From Mariprofundaceae bacterium (GTDB lineage Bacteria > Pseudomonadota > Zetaproteobacteria > Mariprofundales > Mariprofundaceae), in NCBI GenBank assembly GCA_030950975.1, contig JAUZQL010000063.1:1-10371 (forward strand): DNA of 10,371 nucleotides, in the 5' to 3' direction. How positions within the stretch are numbered: position 1 is the stretch's first letter; every line of letters starts with the position of its first letter. The notes below the pieces were generated by a model. The model had not been told where the DNA came from. It did no database searches and saw nothing but the letters and a program-made list of their open reading frames with translations. Positions 1 to 6,488 of this stretch are shown piece after piece. The translations under genes and the position numbers were made by a program.

Positions 1-230
1 CGTTGTTTCAGTGCTTTGTTACCATCGGTATGATCCCAATGATGATGCGTATTCAAAATATGGGTCAGCGGTTTACCCAATCGCTTACACGCTTGATTCA
101 CAATACTGGCATCAGCAGGGTCAATCACAGCTAAAACAGAATCGATTTTGGATTCCAGAAGATAAATGTAATTATCATTTAAGGCAGGTAGTTGGTGAAT
201 TTGAAAGCTTGAATGTTGATATGATGACAT
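1..230 (-). CDS. gloB: Hydroxyacylglutathione hydrolase (glyoxalase II), N-terminal part, cut by window edge
   Basis: The minus strand encodes the first 76 residues of a glyoxalase II, which hydrolyses S-lactoylglutathione to D-lactate and glutathione, the second step of cytosolic methylglyoxal detoxification. The visible part shows the family start (LPALNDNYIYLLE, about residues 14-26), then AVIDPADA, then the metallo-beta-lactamase metal site THHHWDHTDGN near residues 63-73, whose His and Asp residues bind the two metal ions. The ATG at 230 is chosen because the family N-terminus begins just after it. A weak AGGG lies a few bases upstream. The gene is divergent from the metal transporter at 288, with 57 bp between. 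The remaining roughly 180 residues, with the other metal ligands and the glutathione-binding domain, lie beyond the left edge. The identification is firm; whether the full gene is intact cannot be seen. Confidence 0.9.
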   Translation of the reverse strand, partial: MSSYQHSSFQIHQLPALNDNYIYLLESKIDSVLAVIDPADASIVNQACKRLGKPLTHILNTHHHWDHTDGNKALKQ

Positions 231-287
231 AACGCCCTATCTTAGCTCGCGTTTATCTTCATACAATCAAGGAACATTACTTATTCT

Positions 288-1277
288 ATGTCACATGGTT
301 CAACAAAAACCGTTATCGCCGCAATAATTGGCAATAGCATTATCACCACTGCAAAGTTTATTGGCTTTTTTCTTTCAGGATCCAGTGCTTTACTAGCCGA
401 AGCAATTCACTCACTGGCAGACACCGCCAATCAATGTTTGTTATATTTGGGCTTAAAGCGTGCATCACGAAAGGCGGATATTCATCATCACTTTGGTTAT
501 GGACAAGAACAGTATTTCTGGAACTTAATTTCAGCCGTCACTATTTTCTTTTTAGGTTGTATTTATACAATCCTACACACGGTAGGACAAATCCAACAGA
601 ATCATCAACCTGAAATGTCTTGGATTCCATTTAGTATTATTGGTCTTGCCTTTATGGTCGAAGGTTTTACTTTTTCAATTGCGTTAAAAGAATTTCTATC
701 CCAATGCCGAAGTGAAGGGAAAACGGTTCGTGAATATTTTTTCACCACCCCTGATCCCACCACCTTAGCCGTATTGATTGAAGATAGCGTGGCGATGTTA
801 GGATTGTTATTTGCAGTGATAGGCATTGGTTTATCCATGTGGACGGGTTATGCCATCTTTGATGGTATTGCTGCCATTGCCATTGGCTTATTGATGGGTG
901 CTTTGGCATTGTTTTTAGCATCTACCAATCGTAAATATCTTTTGAATTATTCCGATGATGATGTCAATGAAGTGGCAACACGTTTATGGACTTCCGATGC
1001 GCAAGTACAAGCAGTGCCATTGGTGAATAGCATTGTCCTTTCACCAAGAGAAACATTATTGATGGCAGAAGTTGAGTTGCGCGAAGAAGCGATGTTTGCT
1101 GATATGAGTGAGGCTGAAATTCAACAAGCCATTCGTTTTATGCGAAAATTAAACGCTATTCGCCGCTCTTTGGAAGAAGATGTGATAAAGCTTGCGCCTG
1201 AAGCAAAATACATTTTTATCGAATTTGCATCACCACCTGTAAAACCTGATAAAAATAAGGGTGGTATGCAGACATAA
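288..1277 (+). CDS. Cation diffusion facilitator, ZNT9/SLC30A9-like
   Basis: This 329-residue inner-membrane protein belongs to the cation diffusion facilitator family, proton antiporters that export divalent metals such as Zn, Mn, Fe or Co. About six membrane segments fill residues 8-215, and a soluble C-terminal domain occupies about 220-329. The second helix carries H41 and D45 in AEAIHSLADTANQ. The fifth has E165-D166 in LIEDSVAMLG. The linking loop has HHHFGYGQEQYFW (66-78). This combination (HSLADTxNQ, then LxEDxxAxLG, then YxxFDGIAA) matches the branch containing human ZNT9 better than the CzcD/ZitB or YiiP branches, as judged from memory of those families. AAGGA lies about 14 bp before the ATG, a rather long spacing. 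The gene is divergent from gloB and runs toward a peroxiredoxin 42 bp downstream. The family call is firm. The metal is unknown. Confidence 0.88.
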   Translation: MSHGSTKTVIAAIIGNSIITTAKFIGFFLSGSSALLAEAIHSLADTANQCLLYLGLKRASRKADIHHHFGYGQEQYFWNLISAVTIFFLGCIYTILHTVGQIQQNHQPEMSWIPFSIIGLAFMVEGFTFSIALKEFLSQCRSEGKTVREYFFTTPDPTTLAVLIEDSVAMLGLLFAVIGIGLSMWTGYAIFDGIAAIAIGLLMGALALFLASTNRKYLLNYSDDDVNEVATRLWTSDAQVQAVPLVNSIVLSPRETLLMAEVELREEAMFADMSEAEIQQAIRFMRKLNAIRRSLEEDVIKLAPEAKYIFIEFASPPVKPDKNKGGMQT

Positions 1278-1278
1278 C

Positions 1279-1295
1279 ATGCCTACAGTTGGCAT
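1279..1295. promoter_or_regulatory. 17-bp near-perfect palindrome before the peroxiredoxin, possible operator
   Basis: ATGCCTACAGTTGGCAT pairs with its own reverse complement at 7 of 8 positions around a central A. It starts two bases after the transporter stop codon and ends 10 bp before the peroxiredoxin Shine-Dalgarno. It could be a repressor or activator site, or a small mRNA hairpin between two co-transcribed genes. It has no run of T after it, so it is not a standard terminator. It does not match a Fur box or an OxyR motif that I recognise. Confidence 0.35.
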
Positions 1296-1305
1296 GACTA
1301 CATTT

Positions 1306-1313
1306 AAAAGGAG
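1306..1313 (+). promoter_or_regulatory. Strong Shine-Dalgarno that fixes the peroxiredoxin start
   Basis: AAAAGGAG ends 6 nt before the ATG at 1320. An in-frame GTG at 1317 would be only 3 nt away, so the ATG is preferred. The near-ideal site suggests high expression. Confidence 0.75.
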
Positions 1314-1319
1314 TATGTG

Positions 1320-1967
1320 ATGAGTGTATTGGTTGGTAAGAAAGCCCCTGAATTTACAGCAGCAGCTGTCATGGCAGATGGTTCCATTAACGAAAATTTT
1401 TCTTTGGCAGATTATAAAGGAAAAACAGTGGTATTGTTTTTCTATCCATTGGATTTTACGTTTGTATGTCCATCTGAATTGATTGCCTTTGATCACCGTA
1501 TCAAAGAATTTGAAGCACGTGGTGTACAAGTGATTGCTTGTTCTATTGACTCTCAATTCAGTCATGTGGCATGGCGCAATACAGCTATCAATGATGGTGG
1601 TATTGGTCCTGTGGCATATCCTTTGGTGGCTGATGTAAGCAAAACGATTGCCGCTGATTATGATGTCTTGGTTGGTAATGAAAGCTTGCAAGATGAAGAT
1701 GGTGACATGATTCATTTGTTGGGTGGTTCTGTTGCATATCGCGGATCATTCTTGATTGATAAAGAAGGCAATGTACGTCATCAAGTGGTCAATGACTTAC
1801 CATTGGGTCGTAATATCGATGAAATGTTGCGTATGATTGATGCGCTTCAATTCCATGAAGACCATGGTGAAGTTTGCCCCGCTGGTTGGAATAAAGGCGA
1901 TAAAGGCATGGTTGCCGATGCAGATGGTGTCGCATCTTATTTGGCTTCAGAATCCGATAAACTTTAA
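1320..1967 (+). CDS. Typical 2-Cys peroxiredoxin (AhpC/Prx1 type)
   Basis: This 215-residue cytosolic thiol peroxidase reduces hydrogen peroxide, organic hydroperoxides and probably peroxynitrite. The active site PLDFTFVC gives P43, T47 and the peroxidatic C50. The resolving cysteine is C186 in GEVCPAGW. R141 in AYRGSFLID fits the conserved catalytic arginine. An extra C74 is present in VIACSID. The GGIG at 93-96 matches the position of the motif linked with sensitivity to overoxidation in eukaryotic Prx1. No YF pair follows C186, so full sensitivity is doubtful. The segment about 119-136 (GNESLQDEDGDMIHLLGG) is longer and more acidic than the short loop usual here. No AhpF-type reductase is adjacent, so thioredoxin is the likely electron donor (inference). 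The gene follows the metal transporter by 42 bp and ends at a strong terminator. Confidence 0.93.
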   Translation: MSVLVGKKAPEFTAAAVMADGSINENFSLADYKGKTVVLFFYPLDFTFVCPSELIAFDHRIKEFEARGVQVIACSIDSQFSHVAWRNTAINDGGIGPVAYPLVADVSKTIAADYDVLVGNESLQDEDGDMIHLLGGSVAYRGSFLIDKEGNVRHQVVNDLPLGRNIDEMLRMIDALQFHEDHGEVCPAGWNKGDKGMVADADGVASYLASESDKL

Positions 1968-1994
1968 ATCGCGTACTGTTAGTTAAAGGTTTGA

Positions 1995-2031
1995 AAAGAG
2001 CGGCTTAAACATGGTTTGAGTCGCTTTTTTT
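1995..2031 (+). terminator. Rho-independent terminator after the peroxiredoxin
   Basis: The arm AGCGGCTTAAAC (1999-2010) pairs with GTTTGAGTCGCT (2014-2025) across an ATG loop. It forms a 12-bp stem with two G-T wobbles, followed by a run of T to 2031. It lies 30 bp after the peroxiredoxin stop codon and separates this unit from the next gene at 2078. Confidence 0.88.
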
Positions 2032-2077
2032 ATTTTATCATCTCAATAATTTCATATCGACGGATTTACGGACGTTT

Positions 2078-2731
2078 ATGGCAAATTTTAAAACTCATAT
2101 CACGGTTGCAGCATTTGGCTCGATGGCAGCCACATCTGTTTGCATACAAAAAATAGGCATCAGCGATGAACACGCAGTGATTCTTTTTCTATTGGGTACT
2201 ATTGCAGGCATGTTACCTGATATTGATTCGAATCACTCCATACCTGCCAAGTGGTTTTTTAGAAGTCTCACGGCGACTTCGATGGTAGCGATGGCTTTTT
2301 ATAGCATTCCTAAATTTTCAACAGAAGTGGTATTAGCCTGCCTTTTGGCCACCTTTATTTTTGTGCATTTTATTTTTTCTTATACCATGAAATCCATCAC
2401 CTCGCACCGTGGTTTATTTCACTCCGTACCTGCGGCAGGATTGTTTGGCTTGGGCATGTATTTTATAGGGCATTATGGCTTCACATGGTCAGCACATTTT
2501 TCTTGGCTAGCAGCCAGCTTTATTTCGGGGGGCTATCTAGTGCATTTGATATTGGATGAATGTTATAGTGTCGATTTAATGGGCGGAAGATTGAAAAAAT
2601 CATTTGGTAGCGCACTGACTGTATTTAATAAACGGCAATGGCGTGCTTACATCATGTTGTACCTGATATTTGCTTGCGCAAGCCTTTATGCTTATGACCC
2701 AAATATCATCCTTTTATCCCATACATCATGA
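2078..2731 (+). CDS. Membrane-bound metal-dependent hydrolase, YdjM/DUF457 family
   Basis: This is a 217-residue inner-membrane protein of the family named after E. coli YdjM. The metal ligands expected for the family are present: H7 near the N-terminus, D48 and D50 in GMLPDIDS, H110 and H115 in SHRGLFHS, and H156, D160 and E161 in LVHLILDECYSVDL. The tail GRLKKSFGSAL is also typical. About four to five membrane segments are predicted by eye (about 32-48, 64-78, 84-101, 117-132 and 190-206). The substrate is not known for the family; the hydrolase label rests on the conserved metal site, and a lipid-linked substrate is only a guess. The ATG at 2078 has TTACGGA about 5 nt upstream. E. coli ydjM is controlled by LexA, but I see no CTG-N10-CAG box before this gene. 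It lies first in a run toward nadC and birA. Confidence 0.8.
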   Translation: MANFKTHITVAAFGSMAATSVCIQKIGISDEHAVILFLLGTIAGMLPDIDSNHSIPAKWFFRSLTATSMVAMAFYSIPKFSTEVVLACLLATFIFVHFIFSYTMKSITSHRGLFHSVPAAGLFGLGMYFIGHYGFTWSAHFSWLAASFISGGYLVHLILDECYSVDLMGGRLKKSFGSALTVFNKRQWRAYIMLYLIFACASLYAYDPNIILLSHTS

Positions 2732-2736
2732 TCAAT

Positions 2737-2756
2737 GATACGAATCAACCCGTATC
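2737..2756. repeat. Small inverted repeat between membrane-protein genes
   Basis: GATACG (2737-2742) and CGTATC (2751-2756) form a perfect 6-bp stem with an 8-base loop in the 42-bp gap. No T run follows, so it is not a good terminator. It may be an mRNA structure, an operator, or chance. Confidence 0.25.
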
Positions 2757-2773
2757 TCTGTTAAACTTGAGCC

Positions 2774-3442
2774 ATGTTTGATATCACAAGCAACACCTTC
2801 ATCAATATTCTTTTTATCATCGGTTTGGGACAAGTGCTATGGTTATCCTCCATGCTTCTTCGCCGAGGTTTTGAGCCAGATACGCTTTGGCAAGCGACAG
2901 CACCGTTGTTGTCCATTTGGGTCTTGATTTGGCCAGTTTACAGCATGTCTTGGTCAATTTGGCTGCCGATTTATATTTTAGGCATTGTATTATTGTTGAT
3001 TTACAGCATTGCCAAGCCTTTTTGTCTGAATATTCAAATGATTTGGGGTAAACCTTACCCTTTAGCTATGCTTTCTCTTATCAGTAGCTTAACGATTGCC
3101 ATGGCATTTTTTCAATCGATCCCTGAGTTTGGTTTTGCCCTTGCACTGACCATTTGCCTTGCTTTTCCTTTGGCTGATTTACTTGATCGTATCCCCAATC
3201 AAACCTTGGGTTTTCCATTCCATCCGCAACAAACCTTGTTGGGACATCTTGGTTTATTGATTACTAGCACATTTTTATGCAGTTGGAGCATTCACCTTTA
3301 CCACCCTATGAACTGGCAATTATTGATAATGGCAACTTTGATTGCTGCTATCGCAGCTTCTTTATTGCGAGCCTTATGTCCTAAGTTTTGGAATCTTCCT
3401 CTTTCAACACTGGCTATGGGCTGGATTCTTTGGCTACTGTAA
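2774..3442 (+). CDS. Multi-spanning membrane protein, possibly a diverged polyprenol/phytol kinase-like protein
   Basis: This 222-residue, strongly hydrophobic protein has about seven or eight membrane segments by eye (about 8-27, 41-57, 61-80, 97-113, 119-134, 155-172, 182-200 and 206-222). I do not recognise it with confidence. The C-terminal half has the layout of the CTP-dependent DGK1/SEC59/VTE5 kinases: a loop with ADLLDR (134-139), then FPFHPQQTLLGHLG (147-160), then ATLIAAIAASL (187-197), then a segment NLPLSTLAMG (207-216). In those kinases the loop normally reads as a K-x-x-x-E-G-S type motif. Here Gln and Leu replace the expected Lys and Glu, so it may be inactive or unrelated. ATG at 2774 has only a weak TTGAG upstream. 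The stop lies 10 bp before nadC, suggesting co-transcription. It could equally be a lineage-specific membrane protein of unknown role. Confidence 0.6.
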   Translation: MFDITSNTFINILFIIGLGQVLWLSSMLLRRGFEPDTLWQATAPLLSIWVLIWPVYSMSWSIWLPIYILGIVLLLIYSIAKPFCLNIQMIWGKPYPLAMLSLISSLTIAMAFFQSIPEFGFALALTICLAFPLADLLDRIPNQTLGFPFHPQQTLLGHLGLLITSTFLCSWSIHLYHPMNWQLLIMATLIAAIAASLLRALCPKFWNLPLSTLAMGWILWLL

Positions 3443-3452
3443 GCTTCGCCGC

Positions 3453-4322
3453 ATGTCTTATATTGATAACCTTATTGAATTGGCATTGCTTGAAGATGCC
3501 GCTTACGAAGATCTTACCGCAAATGCGACTATTTTATCCTTACAACGAGGTATAGCTCAAATTACAGCCAAAGCGACAGGAACACTTTCAGGCTGTGAGA
3601 TTGCACAACAAGTCTTTGATACCCTTAATCCCAGTATTCAACAACAATGGTTTAAAAACGATGGCGATGTAGTTCAAGTCGGTGATGTGATTGTTGAACT
3701 CACTGGAAACTTGAGGGCTTTATTGGCAGCCGAACGTACCGCTTTGAATTTTATGCAACATCTTTCAGGTATTGCGACTGCCACCCAAGCTTTTGTGGAT
3801 GTCGTGCAAGGTACAGACTGTTTGATTGCTGATACGCGTAAAACCACACCGGGGCTTCGCTTGCTTGAAAAGAAAGCCGTGATTCATGGTGGTGGTATCA
3901 ATCATCGCATGGATTTATCCAGTGGTATGCTCATCAAAGAAAACCATATTGAAGGCAGTGGTTCGATTACGGATGCCATTCATGCATGTTTTGAAGCATG
4001 TTTTAAAAACAATTATGATGTATGGGTTGAAGTGGAATGTGAAACAGAAGATGAAGTCAAGGAGGCTGTGCAATCATGCCCAGATATTATTCTTTTGGAT
4101 AATATGACACCTGAACAGGTTCAGCGATGCCGACACTTGGTTCCCGACTCCATTTTATTGGAAGCATCGGGCAATATTACCTTGGATAATGCTCGTTTGT
4201 ATGCTGAAACAGGAGTGAATCGTATTGCTATTGGTGCTATCACACATTCTTCGCCGTCATTGGATTTGTCCATGCATGTCCAAGCCATAGCAATGAATGT
4301 CGCAGCCAATGACGAATCCTAA
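3453..4322 (+). CDS. nadC: Nicotinate-nucleotide diphosphorylase (carboxylating), quinolinate phosphoribosyltransferase
   Basis: NadC converts quinolinate and PRPP to nicotinate mononucleotide, CO2 and pyrophosphate, the third step of de novo NAD synthesis in the cytosol. The 289-residue protein is of normal family length. Recognisable blocks are LALLEDAAYEDLT (10-22), ERTALNFMQHLSGIAT (94-109), DTRKTTPGLRLLEKKAV (127-143), the binding segment GGGINHRMDLSSGMLIKENH (146-165), EVECET (193-198), LLDNM (214-218), EASGNI (237-242) and GVNRIAIGAITHS (254-266). The reading frame is open for 37 codons before the ATG at 3453, but the family N-terminus begins at that ATG and the upstream part lies inside the preceding gene. 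No clear Shine-Dalgarno is seen, so translation may depend on coupling to the gene ending 10 bp before. The 3' end overlaps birA. nadA and nadB are not in the window. Confidence 0.95.
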   Translation: MSYIDNLIELALLEDAAYEDLTANATILSLQRGIAQITAKATGTLSGCEIAQQVFDTLNPSIQQQWFKNDGDVVQVGDVIVELTGNLRALLAAERTALNFMQHLSGIATATQAFVDVVQGTDCLIADTRKTTPGLRLLEKKAVIHGGGINHRMDLSSGMLIKENHIEGSGSITDAIHACFEACFKNNYDVWVEVECETEDEVKEAVQSCPDIILLDNMTPEQVQRCRHLVPDSILLEASGNITLDNARLYAETGVNRIAIGAITHSSPSLDLSMHVQAIAMNVAANDES

Positions 4323-5100
4323 ATTATCATTGCCTTCACACCTTGAAGCTGCGATTCAACCGCTGAAACATATTCAGGCTTTACAACATTTCGATACCAT
4401 TGATTCTACCAATCGTGAAGCGATGCGCCAACTCGAAGCTGGCGTTGAAAGTGGTCAAGTGGTAATTGCCGACCAACAATCCGCAGGGCGAGGACGTTTA
4501 GGAAGAGTTTGGCATAGTATGCAAGATAGTTTGGCGATGAGTATCATCTTACGTCCTGATATAGCAGTTGAACATGCGCCCCAACTTTCTTTAGTGACGG
4601 CGGTCGCCATACATCAAGCCTTGATTCCTGATGTCCCTGATATTCGTCTGAAATGGCCCAATGATTTACTCATTCATGGGGCAAAAGTCGCAGGTATTTT
4701 AACGGAAATGCGAACAACATCGAAGCATGTTGATGGTATTGTTATTGGTATCGGCGTGAATATCAAAAAGCCCCTCGAGGGTTGGCCTGATGACATTCAA
4801 CAACAAGCCACTGATTTACAATCGCATGCTATCTCGACTGTATCTCCTAGCTCATGTGCTATGCGTATTTTGGAATCCCTCGATCAATGGTATGAAATAT
4901 ATCTTCAACAAGGTTTTGCACCCATTCGCAAAGCGTGGTGGCAAGCACATATTGCATCGCAACAAAAGGTTCGTGTGTTCAATGGTAAAGCTTATATCAC
5001 AGGCATTGCCACGGATTTAGACCACGATGGCGCACTTTTATTGGATGTTCACGGCGATATTCAACGCATTACGGCAGGTGAAATTTTTCTCAATGAGTAG
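4297..5100 (+). CDS. birA: Biotin--[acetyl-CoA-carboxylase] ligase, group I without HTH
   Basis: BirA makes biotinyl-5'-AMP and transfers biotin to the carboxyl carrier protein of acetyl-CoA carboxylase. The 267-residue protein has DTIDSTNREA (33-42), the biotinyl-AMP loop AGRGRLGRVW (63-72), the substrate segment LKWPNDLLIHGAKVAGIL (118-135) with the catalytic lysine K130, GIGVNI (151-156), and a C-terminal SH3-like domain (about 222-267, ending TAGEI). There is no N-terminal winged-helix domain, so it should not repress biotin genes as E. coli BirA does. The start is uncertain: ATG at 4297 overlaps nadC by 26 nt, and an in-frame ATG at 4309 overlaps by 14 nt. Neither has a clear Shine-Dalgarno, which fits translational coupling. 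The gene converges on hslU, with a hairpin between them. Confidence 0.93.
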   Translation: MSQPMTNPKLSLPSHLEAAIQPLKHIQALQHFDTIDSTNREAMRQLEAGVESGQVVIADQQSAGRGRLGRVWHSMQDSLAMSIILRPDIAVEHAPQLSLVTAVAIHQALIPDVPDIRLKWPNDLLIHGAKVAGILTEMRTTSKHVDGIVIGIGVNIKKPLEGWPDDIQQQATDLQSHAISTVSPSSCAMRILESLDQWYEIYLQQGFAPIRKAWWQAHIASQQKVRVFNGKAYITGIATDLDHDGALLLDVHGDIQRITAGEIFLNE

Positions 5101-5105
5101 GCTAT

Positions 5106-5132
5106 CAGTGGGCAATAACGCCTTGCCCACTG
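5106..5132. terminator. Perfect 10-bp hairpin between convergent birA and hslU
   Basis: CAGTGGGCAA (5106-5115) and TTGCCCACTG (5123-5132) pair perfectly around a 7-base loop in the 44-bp gap between the two stop codons. The T run is weak on the plus strand (CTTTTATCC a few bases later) and poor on the minus strand. It probably ends transcripts from one or both sides, but it is not a textbook terminator. Confidence 0.65.
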
Positions 5133-5144
5133 CCAGCTTTTATC

Positions 5145-6488
5145 CTACAAAATATAACGTGATAAATCTTCACTTTCAGCTATTTCACCCAATTGCTGTT
5201 GCACGTAGTTTGCATCGACATGCAAACTCAAACCAGCACATTCAGATGCATTGAAACTAATATCTTCCAACACATGTTCTAACAAGGTATGCAAGCGGCG
5301 TGCGCCGATATTTTCGGTTTTTTCATTCACTTGTACCGCAATACGCGCGATTTCAGCAATGCCGTCATCATCAAAGATCACTTCAATATCTTCTGTATCC
5401 AACAAGCGGATATATTGTTTACTTAACGCCGCTTCTGGTTCAACCAAAATACGTCGAAAATCACTTTCGGTCAGTGCATTCAAATGAACACGAATCGGAA
5501 AACGACCTTGTAATTCAGGAATCAAATCCGACGGTTTGGACAAGTGAAATGCACCCGAAGCAATGAATAAAATATGATCGGTTTTCACGGTTCCTTGACG
5601 GGTATGGATGGTTGTTCCTTCCACCAAAGGCAATAAATCCCGTTGCACACCCTCACGCGATACATTGCCATCCTTGCCTTCACGGTGGGTAATTTTATCC
5701 ATTTCATCGATAAAAACGATGCCCGAATTTTCAGCCCGTTCAATCGCATCTTCTTTGACACGATCCATATCCAACAATTCATCGGCTTCTTGTTGTTGCA
5801 AGACTTTACGGGCTTCATCCACAGTCATCCGTTTTTTCTTGCTCTTACCACCCATCAAGTTGCCCAACATATCCTGTAAATTATTGTCCATTTCGCCGCC
5901 ATCTTGTTGGGGAAAAACTTGCATCGAAGAAACGGGCGAACTCTCATGCACATCAATTTCAACCTGTCGTTGATCTAACTCACCCAAACGAAGTTTATGA
6001 CGCATTTTTTCGCGTGAACTACGTTGCCCCGATTGACGTTCAGCATCCACAGGTGCGCTAGGTTCAACCGTATGTGGAATTAAAATATCCAATAAACTTT
6101 CTTCGGCTGCACGTTCTGCTTCTTTCTCAACCCGAACCAAGTGTTCTTCACGCACTATTTTGATGGATGTATCCAATAAATCACGAATAATGGATTCTAC
6201 ATCACGTCCCACATAACCTACTTCTGTATATTTGGTGGCTTCCACTTTCACAAAGGGAGCGTTGACAAGTTGTGCTAAACGTCGTGCAATTTCTGTTTTT
6301 CCGACACCCGTGGGGCCAATCATTAAAATATTCTTAGGGGTAATTTCTTCACGCATCGGTAAATCCACTTGCTGTCTTCTCCAACGGTTACGCAAGGCGA
6401 CAGCGACAGCACGTTTGGCATCATCTTGCCCAATAATATAACGATTGAGTTCAGCAACAGTTTCACGAGGGGTCAAAACTTTATTCAT
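5145..6488 (-). CDS. hslU: ATP-dependent protease ATPase subunit HslU (ClpY)
   Basis: HslU is the hexameric AAA+ unfoldase that feeds substrates into the HslV peptidase in the cytosol. At 447 residues it has normal length. Visible are the N-terminal LTPRETVAELNRYIIGQDDAK (5-25), the Walker A GPTGVGKT (58-65), the pore loop GYVGRD (91-96), the intermediate domain (about 110-240) with a charged linker, the Walker B IVFIDEMDK (257-265), the arginine-finger region ELQGRFPIR (325-333), sensor 2 GARRL (395-399) and the C-terminal tail EDLSRYIL that docks into HslV. The ATG at 6488 is preceded by GGAGG at 6496-6500 inside the end of hslV. It overlaps hslV by 4 nt (ATGA), the usual coupled arrangement. 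No residue expected for activity appears missing. Confidence 0.97.
   Translation of the reverse strand: MNKVLTPRETVAELNRYIIGQDDAKRAVAVALRNRWRRQQVDLPMREEITPKNILMIGPTGVGKTEIARRLAQLVNAPFVKVEATKYTEVGYVGRDVESIIRDLLDTSIKIVREEHLVRVEKEAERAAEESLLDILIPHTVEPSAPVDAERQSGQRSSREKMRHKLRLGELDQRQVEIDVHESSPVSSMQVFPQQDGGEMDNNLQDMLGNLMGGKSKKKRMTVDEARKVLQQQEADELLDMDRVKEDAIERAENSGIVFIDEMDKITHREGKDGNVSREGVQRDLLPLVEGTTIHTRQGTVKTDHILFIASGAFHLSKPSDLIPELQGRFPIRVHLNALTESDFRRILVEPEAALSKQYIRLLDTEDIEVIFDDDGIAEIARIAVQVNEKTENIGARRLHTLLEHVLEDISFNASECAGLSLHVDANYVQQQLGEIAESEDLSRYIL

Noticed and set aside
239..266. Promoter-like TTGTAT-16 bp-TAAGAT on the minus strand before gloB
   Set aside because: Its predicted start would lie only about 2 nt before the gloB ATG, leaving no room for the leader. 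The hexamer match is also weak.
571..587. Perfect 6-bp inverted repeat (TCCTAC/GTAGGA) inside the metal transporter gene
   Set aside because: It is short, lies within a membrane-helix coding stretch, and is expected by chance at this length.
1230..1715. 161-codon open frame on the minus strand across the peroxiredoxin
   Set aside because: It is antisense to a well-supported peroxiredoxin and its translation shows no recognisable family features.
1968..2077. Possible LexA box before the YdjM-type gene
   Set aside because: TACTG occurs near 1974, but no matching CAG lies at the required distance.
3342..3452. In-frame extension upstream of nadC
   Set aside because: It lies inside the preceding membrane-protein gene, and the NadC family N-terminus begins at the ATG at 3453.
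3973..4001. Imperfect tandem repeat GCATGTTTTGAAGCATGTTTT within nadC, coding ACFEACF
   Set aside because: It is only two short units in a coding helix, with no sign of an expanded or mobile repeat.
5608..5973. 121-codon open frame on the plus strand opposite hslU
   Set aside because: It is a shadow of the hslU reading frame, rich in Ser and Cys as expected for antisense translation.
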